Position numbers and translations under genes: made by a program. A DNA stretch of 64,000 bases, from contig NZ_JBIWFB010000010.1 in assembly GCF_044762855.1 (NCBI RefSeq), forward strand, positions 124,001 through 188,000, given 5' to 3'. Positions 53,389 to 61,214 of this stretch are shown piece by piece. The stretch is from Psychrobacillus sp044762855. GTDB taxonomy: Bacteria > Bacillota > Bacilli > Bacillales_A > Planococcaceae. Position 1 is the stretch's first letter; each line of letters opens with the position of its first letter. A model generated the notes under the pieces. That model ran no database searches. It was given only the letters and a program-made list of their open reading frames with translations, and was not told the DNA's origin.

Positions 53389-53856
53389 TTAAATATGGAT
53401 AAACAGGGCATCATCTGACTTAATCGTGACCAAAGGATGTTCAGGCATGTTCTCTTCAGTCAGGAAAATTTCTTTATCAAGAACGCTCGATAGCTTTTTC
53501 ATAAACCCAAATACGGCATTAGCTTCATTTAGACTTTTAATATCTATTGGATTAACGTCAAATTCCATTTCGTCTTTTGAAAAGAAATGGCAATTTATCA
53601 AAGCAGCACCGTCGATATCAATAGACAATAAAATGCTATGATTTTCACGTTCTTCAAACAACTCGATAACATTTTTTATTTCATTGACTGTTTCTAATCC
53701 ATCTTTATACAAAGTAATCTCCCAACGAGATAAGTAAATCCAATCATAGAACTTTTGCCAATCCACTAAATCCACATCAAGAACATATATATCCCTTAGA
53801 CTTCCATCATTGAAAAATACATTATCCAAAACCTCACTAGTAATCTTACTTTTCAT
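53389..53856 (-). CDS. Unknown soluble protein, immunity-protein-like
   Basis: 155 residues starting MKSKITSEVLDNVFFNDG. The ATG at 53854-53856 is used because TGAGGAT precedes it by 5 bases. No membrane segment. Size, acidity and position next to a DUF2314/Imm33 protein suggest a small immunity-type protein, but I do not recognise the family. Confidence 0.6.
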   Translation of the reverse strand: MKSKITSEVLDNVFFNDGSLRDIYVLDVDLVDWQKFYDWIYLSRWEITLYKDGLETVNEIKNVIELFEERENHSILLSIDIDGAALINCHFFSKDEMEFDVNPIDIKSLNEANAVFGFMKKLSSVLDKEIFLTEENMPEHPLVTIKSDDALFIHI

Positions 53857-53941
53857 ACAATCAATCCTCACACATAATATGTATCTGGGTGGCATTTGCA
53901 AAAGCATTAATAAATTCTATGCTCAACTTTATGTACAATAC

Positions 53942-54568
53942 CTATTCATTTAGGTAAGTATCCCAATCGTAATCCTCTATTTTGTAAAACAAATATGCGT
54001 CATTTCTCTCATATGCACACAAAGGGGGTTCTTCAATAAAAGATAAAATAGAATCATCAATATTTAAAATGACACCTATGGAGATATATTGTAGGTTATC
54101 AGGATTATTTAGAAATTCATCATCTTCATATCCACTTAATACAGACCATCCAGTGTCTTGTTCATCTTTGGCATGATCTCTTAACATAAAGTTAAATTCT
54201 TTTCTCTCAAGCACATCATTGCTAACTATAATCTTTGCGTCAAAGTAATAATCCCATTCAGAAGAAGTAGGGTCTTCATATTCGGTGTCACATATATGTT
54301 CTGTTTGAAAAGTGATTTCTTGGCCATACTTTAAATTTTTAAAGTTTAGCGGTTCATTCGTAAGCATACCTTTGAAGTAATTTCCTTGCCTATAGCTTAT
54401 TTCAACCCACATTCTTTCGCCTGCATATTCCTCGTTCTTAGTTGCTACAAAGATTAACTTAACAATATCTCCTACGTTTAACATATCTATTACTTGTTTG
54501 CTTGGAACATAAAAGGTATAAGGTGATTCTTTATTTCTTTCATACACATTATCTAAATACCAAGACAT
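53942..54568 (-). CDS. DUF2314-like and DUF2185 (Imm33)-like two-domain protein
   Basis: Soluble protein of 208 residues. The first half (ERMWVEISYRQGNYFKGMLTNEP to FQTEHICD, about 51-94) resembles DUF2314. The second half (DVLERKEFNFMLRDH, then DEQDTGWSVLSGYEDDEF, about 118-153) resembles DUF2185/Imm33 immunity proteins. Such immunity proteins protect against polymorphic toxins. No toxin gene is in the window. By-eye domain assignment, moderate certainty. AGGAGG precedes the ATG. Confidence 0.6.
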   Translation of the reverse strand: MSWYLDNVYERNKESPYTFYVPSKQVIDMLNVGDIVKLIFVATKNEEYAGERMWVEISYRQGNYFKGMLTNEPLNFKNLKYGQEITFQTEHICDTEYEDPTSSEWDYYFDAKIIVSNDVLERKEFNFMLRDHAKDEQDTGWSVLSGYEDDEFLNNPDNLQYISIGVILNIDDSILSFIEEPPLCAYERNDAYLFYKIEDYDWDTYLNE

Positions 54569-54678
54569 TCTTATTCCTCCTTGAACTTTTTACATTCTAA
54601 CTTTTTTGCTGGATCACTTTGTTGGTTTAAGCACAGCACTTACTCCACTTATTGAAGAAGTTGCAACTCCCAGATTCT

Positions 54679-55083
54679 TTACAACCTATACATTTTTTCT
54701 TTTTTCAGTAATAGTCTGTGAAATAAATAAAAAATGACAGTTAACAAGCTCAAAATAAATAACTGTATTGCCGATATCCATAATATAAATACTAGATCTG
54801 CACCTAGTACAACCTCACCTGGTGGCAGTTCTTTAGGGGGAGAGGGAAATAAAATTTTATAAGAATATATAAAAACAGAACAAAAGAAACCTGAATAGAT
54901 AGAAATTAAGTATTGATGCAATGCTAGTTTAAATTTTATAACTAAAAAGAAAATATTAAGAAGTATAATAACTAAAGGTAATAGGAAAAGTGTTAAAAAA
55001 AGCGAATCATCTAAAAATAATGGAGCCAAGCAAGAAATAACGATATTTACAAGAATCACTATTGAATAATTAGTATTAATCAT
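54679..55083 (-). CDS. Unknown four-helix membrane protein
   Basis: 134 residues with hydrophobic segments at about 6-22, 27-50, 58-75 and 95-125. The loop FPSPPKELPPGEVV is proline-rich. No recognised domain. Weak ribosome site. Probably real because of length and clean membrane pattern. Confidence 0.6.
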   Translation of the reverse strand: MINTNYSIVILVNIVISCLAPLFLDDSLFLTLFLLPLVIILLNIFFLVIKFKLALHQYLISIYSGFFCSVFIYSYKILFPSPPKELPPGEVVLGADLVFILWISAIQLFILSLLTVIFYLFHRLLLKKEKMYRL

Positions 55084-55192
55084 CGTTATTCTCTTCGATT
55101 AACTGCATGTAGCCCCATCCTCCCCCTTTTTATCTTTTGTAGAGTAAGCTGTTTAAATAAAAGACACTTTAACTCAATAAGGACATTTAATG

Positions 55193-55648
55193 TCAAAGAT
55201 TGTTTTGCAAATTAAATTGTTGAACTTTATCATAAGCCAAATTAAGAACATCAATTCTAGTTTTATTATGTGGTTCCAATTTCGAAATTATTTGCTTAGC
55301 AGTTTCAAAATTAAAGATTACGTAGCCCGTTTTTTCAAAATCAAACGAATAAGGTAAAAACTTATCCGCTTTAGCCAAGAACCATATTGTATATGTATCT
55401 GTCGATTCCCAGTACCAAGAGGCAAATGGGATCTTTTCAGACCCAATAGTCATACCTACCTCCTCCATCAACTCGCGTTCTAATGCCTCTTCGATACTTT
55501 CTTCACCTTCTAATCGGCCACCGATTGTCGTTAATAATTGTTCTTCTTTGTCCCAAGCCAATACTATTGATCCGTCTTTCATTATTGGCACACAATGTAC
55601 CCCAGCAATTTCTTTATTCACTGGCAAAGCAGATATTGCATTCAACAT
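55193..55648 (-). CDS. Nudix hydrolase
   Basis: Nudix protein of 151 residues with a complete box from GGRLEGEESIEEALERE to LMEEVGM (about 43-65). GVHCVPIMKDGSIVLAW is the first strand pair. No accessory domain, so the substrate is open. A partial junction repeat (GAACTAAGCTGCTGC) stands 35 bases upstream. Confidence 0.86.
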   Translation of the reverse strand: MLNAISALPVNKEIAGVHCVPIMKDGSIVLAWDKEEQLLTTIGGRLEGEESIEEALERELMEEVGMTIGSEKIPFASWYWESTDTYTIWFLAKADKFLPYSFDFEKTGYVIFNFETAKQIISKLEPHNKTRIDVLNLAYDKVQQFNLQNNL

Positions 55649-56236
55649 ATTTTCATTACCCCTGTTCCTATTAAATTTATAGAACTAAGCTGCTGCTTAT
55701 GTAAAAACACACGCTATGTCTATAATTCTATTAAGTTGGCAATAATCCTTTTCTAGGGTAACGGAGTTATTACTGTCAAAATATAGCTTCGTTTAAAGTA
55801 GATATACGAATAGAGCGCTTTTCGCCACAATCGTTAGTGGAAAAGATGATTAGTAAAGGGAAGTTTATTGCAACACATCACTAAACATATCTCCAATTGG
55901 GCTGAAATTAATAAAGAGATAAATCCATAACAACTTCGACACGATTACGCAGCTCAATAGTTGAATAATAGAGTTATTATTAAAGCCACGAAAAGTCGTT
56001 TGGACCATAAAAAAAATGGAACCACATTTGCCTACGTTCAATTAAGAGGGAGGTTAAGGATAGAGTATTATCGCAAGAATTTTTAAATGGAAAAAGTGCA
56101 ACTTGTTAACAGATGTTGCTCTACTTGACTAAAGCACTAGTTCCTTCTTTACTAGCAAAAATGAAATTACATAATCCTCCAATACATATGCTCTTTCTGA
56201 TCATAATTAATGTACACTTGAAGTCCTTTCTTTTGG
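55649..56236. other. Decayed stretch with coding remnants
   Basis: 588 bases without an intact gene. The plus strand shows short in-frame pieces (RIERFSPQSLVEKMISKGKF at 55806 onward, and SNWAEINKEINP then QLRHDYAAQ near 55890-55960) interrupted by stops. I do not recognise them. Near 56085-56145 is a copy of the terminator-like repeat also found at 22810. Confidence 0.4.
56085..56145 (-). repeat. Terminator-like junction repeat copy
   Basis: On the minus strand AGAGCAAC pairs with GTTGCACT and is followed by TTTTTCC, next to CTTGACTAAAGCACTAG. Likely terminator of 56237-56566 and relative of 22810-22880. Confidence 0.6.
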
Positions 56237-56566
56237 TTATAGCTCTTTAAAGCCAAATGTTCCTAATAGAAACAGGAAAAGATAAAAAATAAGAGCTAAG
56301 GAATTGATAAACAGTAAACCTATTCTTACCTCACCTTTAATTCCCACCCATCCAAAAATAATCCCTAACACACTAAACAGAAAAGGTAAAAGCGAATTTA
56401 ATTTTATAATGAAAACAAATATTGCTTCACTCCATAGCATAGAAATTGTCATTATAAAAAAGACTCCCGATAAAAAAGAGAAACACTTTTTTAGTGTTTT
56501 TGAATTGCTCTTCACAATAAAATAGTAACTTAGGATTAGAAATAGTACTAAGAAAATCCAAACCAT
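56237..56566 (-). CDS. Unknown small membrane protein
   Basis: 109 residues with about four hydrophobic helices and no recognised motif. AGATGAGGTGAAAT precedes the ATG, a good site. Flanked by repeats on both sides. Confidence 0.6.
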   Translation of the reverse strand: MVWIFLVLFLILSYYFIVKSNSKTLKKCFSFLSGVFFIMTISMLWSEAIFVFIIKLNSLLPFLFSVLGIIFGWVGIKGEVRIGLLFINSLALIFYLFLFLLGTFGFKEL

Positions 56567-56764
56567 TATTTCACCTCATCTCTTAAAGTAAAAAAGTTTT
56601 TTATGTAATTTATCAAGATACCATTTAATTGAAGTACATTTTTAACATTTTAATGTAAATAAATTGCAAATTTATAGCTATATAACCCCGTCAGTATTTG
56701 TTTTCTCAAACTTTTTCATCGTGAATTGTTATGGTTCTATTTAGAAGCAATATATAAATTTCTA

Positions 56765-57316
56765 TCATTGCTTTATTCTCTTTTCTACTCTTTGTACTAA
56801 ACTATCGAATGCTTCTTCCGCATCTACTCGACGTCGTACAGTACAAATTAGAGGATACGTAGGACAAAGTTGGATTAACTCTTCCTGTGCTATTTCGATA
56901 GGTAAATCTCCATCTACCATTACATCCCAAAGTCCCTGCTTATTTTTATAGGCAACAGCTTGAAAATCACTTTGCTCATTTCTATTAAAATAGATATGCC
57001 AATGACGCAAGGGTAAATGCTCTTCAATTTCCTTTGCATAGTCACTATAGGAAGTTGTAATAAAAATAAGTTCCATGTCTTCCGTCACTAGATTAGCAGG
57101 AATATATCCCTGACTTGGTAAATCTTCATTATCATATAGAGCACCTGCTAACCAATAAGCTAATGACTTCTTTGCATTTTGAATTGCTTCCTTTTTCGTG
57201 GGACCCGAGCTCAGGGGTGTCTCCCACCCATACTTAGGAAGCAAGGTTGGGAAATAGATATGGAAACCCTTTTCTTGCTTAATAAATGCTGGATATATTA
57301 CATTCTCAAATGACAT
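56765..57316 (-). CDS. HicB-like protein with C-terminal extension
   Basis: 183 residues from the ATG at 57314-57316, with GGGGAGG 10 bases upstream. The first 75 residues (VIYPAFIKQEKGFHIYFP and TKKEAIQNAKKSLAYWL) match the HicB-type antitoxin fold. The remaining 100 residues form an extra domain that I do not recognise (HWHIYFNRNEQSD, DVMVDGDLPIE). No HicA-like toxin is adjacent, so it is an orphan or has another role. Confidence 0.68.
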   Translation of the reverse strand: MSFENVIYPAFIKQEKGFHIYFPTLLPKYGWETPLSSGPTKKEAIQNAKKSLAYWLAGALYDNEDLPSQGYIPANLVTEDMELIFITTSYSDYAKEIEEHLPLRHWHIYFNRNEQSDFQAVAYKNKQGLWDVMVDGDLPIEIAQEELIQLCPTYPLICTVRRRVDAEEAFDSLVQRVEKRIKQ

Positions 57317-57403
57317 GTCAACTGCACCTCCCCTTAATTTGTCTGTAAAATTTACATCCAAATTGTTTTTTTTTCACAAAGCAATTGATTTAATTCAACT
57401 ACA

Positions 57404-57631
57404 CTATTTAAAAGATAAAGGTTTTTCTGGTCTACGAGGGCAATATTTGCAATGAGGATCACTACATTTCGGTTCAATCCAACTATTACATTTAGGACAA
57501 AAATAAGTATCAAAATCATCATAATATACCAAATGAGTCTTGCATTTATAACAAAATTTTTCATGTTCAATTTGTACATAAATTTCAAAGTCATCTATAA
57601 TCACTTTGCAGTCTTTTTCTACTATTTTCAT
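57404..57631 (-). CDS. Zinc-ribbon protein
   Basis: 75 residues with three cysteine pairs: CYKC (27-30), CPKC (45-48) and CKYC (60s). The later ones suggest a rubredoxin- or ribbon-like zinc fold. GGAG lies 7 bases before the ATG. Function unknown. The overlapping frame on the same strand is a shadow. Confidence 0.66.
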   Translation of the reverse strand: MKIVEKDCKVIIDDFEIYVQIEHEKFCYKCKTHLVYYDDFDTYFCPKCNSWIEPKCSDPHCKYCPRRPEKPLSFK

Positions 57632-57639
57632 AAATAAGC

Positions 57640-57745
57640 TCCGTTAGATTAAGTGTAACATTTCACAATGGACTACTGATATTCACTTGATAACTGTTGG
57701 TCTTGTTTAACTAAATCATCTGGTCGATCAAATGAATACCTTCAC
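57640..57745. repeat. Second dispersed repeat family (copy 2)
   Basis: AGTGTAACATTTCACAATGG followed by CTGATATTCACTTGATAACTG and TGGTCTTGTTTAACTAAATC. Strong similarity to 49600-49725. Confidence 0.65.
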
Positions 57746-57808
57746 AATTTGACTACTAGTATTTATTGAGTTAAGCTTTTCTTAATTGTAAAGGAAAGGC
57801 TGAAGATA

Positions 57809-57862
57809 ATGATTCGTCGTTTGAAAAAGTTTAAAAATGTTGCTGTGGCATTAAGCTTCTAA
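57809..57862 (+). CDS. Putative leader peptide of a translational attenuator
   Basis: A 17-residue frame, MIRRLKKFKNVAVALSF, starting behind AAAGGCTGAAGATA. Its last two codons and stop (AGC TTC TAA) form the left arm of the hairpin that precedes the acetyltransferase ribosome site. This layout is that of cat and erm leader peptides. It could also be a leftover signal-peptide fragment. Confidence 0.5.
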   Translation: MIRRLKKFKNVAVALSF

Positions 57863-57893
57863 GTAGACGGAAAAATCTAAAATACTTAGAAGC
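57855..57893 (+). promoter_or_regulatory. Attenuator-like hairpin before the acetyltransferase
   Basis: GCTTCTAAGTA (57855-57865) and TACTTAGAAGC (57883-57893) are exact 11-base complements with a 17-base loop. GAGG (57894-57897) follows at once and the ATG comes 7 bases later, so the folded stem would hinder ribosome binding. The left arm is inside the leader frame. Confidence 0.6.
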
Positions 57894-57904
57894 GAGGCAT
57901 AGTT

Positions 57905-58564
57905 ATGAATAACTCCTTATTTAATCATTGGTCTGAAATTAAATATTTAAAAGATATAGTGACAAATCCACTTATTGAAGTGGGAGAGTATTCCTATTAT
58001 TCAGGTTATTACGGAAATCAAAACTTTGAAGATGGTTGTGTAAAATATTTATGGGGAGATTTCAAATCTCAGAAGCTTTTCAATCCTATTGAACAATTTG
58101 GTTGGCATCTTGATAAGCTTATTATTGGAAAATATGTTTGCATTGCAAGTGGAGTAGTCATTTTAATGGGTGGCAATCATAATCACCATTCTGAATGGGC
58201 TACGGTCTATCCATTTGTTGATCAATTAACAAAATCATATGAACCTAAAGGTGATACAGTCATAAAGAGTGATGCCTGGATTGGTATGAACGCTATGATA
58301 ATGCCAGGTGTTATAATCGGTGAAGGTGCAATCATTGCAGCAGGCTCTGTCGTCTCAAAAGATGTTCCACCATACACAATTGTTGGTGGGAATCCTGCAA
58401 AAGAAATAAAAAAAAGATTCACTGATGTAGAAATTAATAAATTAATGGAAATGCGATGGTTTGATTGGGATCGAAAAAAAATTGAAAGAGCAATACCTCT
58501 TTTATCAAATTCATCTATAGTTGATTTATATGATTTTTATAACAGCGAAGTAAAGAAAAAATAA
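57905..58564 (+). CDS. CatB/Vat-type hexapeptide O-acetyltransferase
   Basis: Left-handed beta-helix acetyltransferase of 219 residues. It starts with a YSYYSGYYGNQNFEDG region, has the active-site loop GGNHNHHSEWATVYPF (catalytic histidine about 84) and ends the helix with VVSKDVPPYTIVGGNPAK. Members of this XAT group acetylate chloramphenicol or streptogramin A. Others act on sugars. A leader-hairpin structure directly upstream supports an antibiotic-inducible resistance gene by inference. Plus strand, followed by a terminator. Confidence 0.85.
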   Translation: MNNSLFNHWSEIKYLKDIVTNPLIEVGEYSYYSGYYGNQNFEDGCVKYLWGDFKSQKLFNPIEQFGWHLDKLIIGKYVCIASGVVILMGGNHNHHSEWATVYPFVDQLTKSYEPKGDTVIKSDAWIGMNAMIMPGVIIGEGAIIAAGSVVSKDVPPYTIVGGNPAKEIKKRFTDVEINKLMEMRWFDWDRKKIERAIPLLSNSSIVDLYDFYNSEVKKK

Positions 58565-58576
58565 TACCGTTCGATA

Positions 58577-58607
58577 GACTACATTCTTAAAAGAGTGTAG
58601 TTTTTTT
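58577..58607 (+). terminator. Terminator after the acetyltransferase
   Basis: ACTACATTCTT and AAGAGTGTAGT form the stem; TTTTTTT follows, 13 bases past the stop codon. Confidence 0.9.
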
Positions 58608-58639
58608 ACATTCATAGGACTAAATTTAATTTGTCTCGT

Positions 58640-58770
58640 TCAACTAACTTGATACTTTAGTTAACCTGTAACATTTTACGACTTATTATCGAACTCTTCT
58701 TGAAATTTCGAACATAAAAATAGTCCCTTGAAATGATGGTCCTATTTTACTAATCCATTCGTTAGATAAG
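58640..58770. repeat. Second dispersed repeat family (diverged copy 3) with a junction palindrome
   Basis: GTTCAACTAACTTGATAC, a TTAGTTAACCTGTAACATTTTAC part, TTCTTGAAATTTCGAACAT and TGATGGTCCTATTTTACTAA are recognisable. The 458-base gap between acetyltransferase and MBL gene holds this copy, the leader frame at 58915 and no other gene seen. Confidence 0.5.
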
Positions 58771-58914
58771 TCAGTACCCAACATCAATAATAAATTATTT
58801 TGAAATGCGAACTATATATCACCGAATTAAAAACAACCAATATTCCGAATTTTCTTATCGCACAAATTAGATTATGTTATACTTTTCAATAGTAAAAAAG
58901 GAGGTACAAGTCCA

Positions 58915-58935
58915 ATGGTAAAAAAATTAAAATGA
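58915..58935 (+). CDS. Possible six-residue leader peptide
   Basis: AAAGGAGGT stands 6-7 bases before ATG and a frame MVKKLK with stop TGA. A 10-base inverted repeat (58934-58943 and 58976-58985) begins at the stop. The MBL gene starts 87 bases further on. Looks like a leader/attenuator but is very short, so chance is possible. Confidence 0.35.
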   Translation: MVKKLK

Positions 58936-59022
58936 GAAAATCTTAAATTTTTTATTAATTTTAGAATAAACATGTAGATTTTCTCTTTCATGGAATGAAT
59001 ATTTAGAAAAGAGGAAAATAAC

Positions 59023-59871
59023 GTGTTAAATAAATTAAGTGATACTATTTATTATTTATCTAATCAAGATGATAGAGAACGACCAACATTAGGACTGATA
59101 TGTGGTGAACGATGTAGTCTAATAATAGATTCTGGTAATTCTCCTCAGCATGCTAAGGACTTTTTACTAGAAATCGAGAAACTAAATGTACCACCTGTTA
59201 AATATGTTATTATTACCCATGCACATTGGGATCATTTCTTAGGAATGAATGAATTTGATGCAACTGTTATAGTTAATAGTCAAACAGACGAAATGATAAA
59301 AGAATGGCAAAGTTTATCCTATGACGATAGTTCACTACAAAAATATGTGACAACAAATAAGATAAGTGCTATTTGTATGAAGATTATACAAAATGAAATG
59401 CCAAACAGGGATAGTTTTAAGTTGAAGTCTCCAGATGTAATCTTTGAAAATACATTAACTATTGATTTAGGTAATAAAGTTTGCATACTTGAAAGAATAA
59501 AAAGTACGCATACAGATGATTCTACAATCATTTATATTCCTGATGAAAAAGTTGTTTTTTTAGGTGATTGTGCATATGGTACAACTACAAATTCTTTATT
59601 TCATTACAAGCAATCATTGTTATTGCCCATGATTAAAGACATCCAAAAATATGATGCTGAAATGTTCCTACTTGGTCATGAATCAATCTGCGATTCAAAT
59701 GAAATGAATATATATTGGAAAGAGTTAACAGCAGCAAGTCGAGTTGTAAAATCCACCTCTTTAGAAAATGCGATAAAGTCCTTTAAGAAAGAAAATAAAA
59801 GAGACCCTAATGATAATGAATCATTTTTCATAAAAGCATTTGTTAATGACCATATTATTCAGTTACAATAA
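59023..59871 (+). CDS. MBL-fold metallohydrolase
   Basis: Metallo-beta-lactamase-fold protein of 282 residues. The zinc motif is THAHWDH (H66, H68, D70, H71), with a second histidine near 155 (STHTDDS) and D182 (FLGDCAYG), and a late histidine in LLGHES near 220. GTG start with GAGG 8 bases upstream. It has an extra C-terminal helix of about 50 residues. Substrate unknown; many such enzymes act on lactones or phosphodiesters. Confidence 0.85.
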   Translation: MLNKLSDTIYYLSNQDDRERPTLGLICGERCSLIIDSGNSPQHAKDFLLEIEKLNVPPVKYVIITHAHWDHFLGMNEFDATVIVNSQTDEMIKEWQSLSYDDSSLQKYVTTNKISAICMKIIQNEMPNRDSFKLKSPDVIFENTLTIDLGNKVCILERIKSTHTDDSTIIYIPDEKVVFLGDCAYGTTTNSLFHYKQSLLLPMIKDIQKYDAEMFLLGHESICDSNEMNIYWKELTAASRVVKSTSLENAIKSFKKENKRDPNDNESFFIKAFVNDHIIQLQ

Positions 59872-59902
59872 TTCTATAGATTACATGAATTAAATATAAA
59901 CA

Positions 59903-59940
59903 ATGGCCATCTCATTAAAAATTGAAATGAGGTGGCTTTT
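59903..59940 (+). terminator. Terminator after the MBL gene
   Basis: GGCCATCTCATT pairs with AATGAGGTGGC and is followed by TTTTAATTAG, about 30 bases past the stop. Confidence 0.75.
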
Positions 59941-60020
59941 AATTAGTCGATAAGATATGAGGTTTTCTAATTACAATTTTTTCATTCTATTGTTCAAATG
60001 TGATTAATAACCCACCTGCT

Positions 60021-60055
60021 CTTGTTCAACTAAACTACCCCTTAGTTAAGTAAGA
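60021..60055. repeat. Junction palindrome repeat
   Basis: CTTGTTCAACTAA, ACTACCCC, TTAGTTAAGTAAG. It overlaps the 3' end of the small gene at 60046. Confidence 0.65.
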
Positions 60056-60219
60056 AATGTAATAATAGATATAACAAATATAATTATCATTAAAAGAAAG
60101 GGAACTAATGCACTTCTTATTTCTTCTTCGCCTTTAGCTTTATTAAACTTCTTTCTGTAATCAATCCAACTTAAAATTGTTGCAATCAAAATTAACATTA
60201 CATATGGAAGTTCTTCCAA
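60046..60219 (-). CDS. Small two-helix membrane protein
   Basis: 57 residues from a TTG start with AGGGGG 6 bases upstream: MEELPYVMLILIATILSWID, a charged loop KAKGEEEIRS, and a second helix VPFLLMIIIFVISII. Its stop codon lies inside the junction repeat. Family unknown. Confidence 0.6.
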   Translation of the reverse strand: MEELPYVMLILIATILSWIDYRKKFNKAKGEEEIRSALVPFLLMIIIFVISIITFLT

Positions 60220-60268
60220 GTGGATCCCCCTTATCCCCCATATTTGACTGAAAAAATCTAATCCTTTT

Positions 60269-60300
60269 ATAACTAACCTGCTCCGTTAGCACAATAAGAA
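60269..60300. repeat. Junction palindrome repeat (diverged)
   Basis: AACTAACCTGCTCCG, TTAGCACAATAAG. Its minus-strand reading gives the last codons and stop of the gene at 60273. Confidence 0.55.
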
Positions 60301-60467
60301 TAGTCTTCGAAATCACTATTTATACTCTTTGCTTTTCTTATAAACGTTTGATACGACCAATAATATAATCCCAATTCAATTAAAGGTATAGAAAATATAG
60401 GATAGGGTTTAGGAGTATCCGCAATCCAAATTATCTGATTTTTGAAAAGTCTAACTACTGTTAACAA
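60273..60467 (-). CDS. Possible small membrane protein, perhaps 5'-truncated
   Basis: 64 residues from TTG 60465-60467 (AGGA close upstream) with one hydrophobic segment (PIFSIPLIELGLYYW). The frame stays open upstream to about 60555 and the added residues (KNYNKIGKVLFYLGKLL) look natural, yet no start codon is there. The gene may have lost its 5' end. The C-terminal residues are encoded by the junction repeat. Confidence 0.4.
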   Translation of the reverse strand: MLTVVRLFKNQIIWIADTPKPYPIFSIPLIELGLYYWSYQTFIRKAKSINSDFEDYSYCANGAG

Positions 60468-60640
60468 TTTTCCTAAATAAAATAAGACTTTTCCAATCTT
60501 GTTATAGTTTTTTAATAAAAAACATCGCTTACATTTCTCTCTTATATAACCATCTTAAACTAAACTGTTGCTTTAAGTTTAAAATGGCTATATAAGAGAC
60601 GCCTATTAAACAATCGTGCCTATTCTTTGCTTAACATCCA

Positions 60641-61060
60641 CTAAACCCCAATCCCTGCAAAATGGGTTTCCTCCCCATTCTTAAAAACTTTCAGGTACTC
60701 ATAATCCCCTTTGAATTTTATTTTGTACAACTTATATGTGTCTGCTTCGCCTTCAGAATTAGAGATGTCGTTCAGGTAAATGTTGATCGAATTTTCGTCC
60801 GTTTTGATATCTATATCTCCAAAACCTCTTCCATCATCCAAGAAATCTTGACTAAGATACAAATAGCGTTGATTTTTTGAATGGTTGTATATATAAATGC
60901 CAGTCTCTCTGCCTTTATCATCATTTTCTACATTCTCAATAAAATTTTTCACATTGTCATTAGCGTTTTCGAAATTAATTCCTGAAATAGTTTCTTTATT
61001 CCCACCGCATCCAGTTAGAATGCCGCAAACCATTAAAATCAGAAACAATACTCGCTTCAA
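60641..61060 (-). CDS. Unknown lipoprotein
   Basis: 139 residues with lipobox ILTGC (cysteine at about 18) followed by a glycine/asparagine linker and a beta-rich domain (DKGRETGIYIYNHSKNQRYL). Unknown family. A junction palindrome lies 80 bases upstream (61143-61170). Confidence 0.65.
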   Translation of the reverse strand: MKRVLFLILMVCGILTGCGGNKETISGINFENANDNVKNFIENVENDDKGRETGIYIYNHSKNQRYLYLSQDFLDDGRGFGDIDIKTDENSINIYLNDISNSEGEADTYKLYKIKFKGDYEYLKVFKNGEETHFAGIGV

Positions 61061-61142
61061 ATTTCTTCAACTCCTTAGTTTGTTTTCCTTGACCTTTTCA
61101 CACTTCGCTCAATTATTGAATACAAGTTAAACTACATTCTGG

Positions 61143-61170
61143 AACTAACACGCCTTCTTAGTTCAAGAAA
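61143..61170. repeat. Junction palindrome repeat (diverged)
   Basis: AACTAACACGCCTTC, TTAGTTCAAGAAA, located between the lipoprotein gene and the APH pseudogene. Confidence 0.55.
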
Positions 61171-61214
61171 AAATTGTCTATGAATCTCCATAAAATATAA
61201 GTAACTCAATCACT

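Noticed and set aside
55880..55960. Possible tyrosine-recombinase remnant (QLRHDYAAQ)
   Set aside because: Resembles the LRHTFAT motif only loosely and is isolated between stops; not enough to name.
57352..57594. 80-codon minus-strand frame
   Set aside because: Overlaps the cysteine-rich zinc-ribbon gene at 57404-57631 in another frame and shows shadow-like composition.
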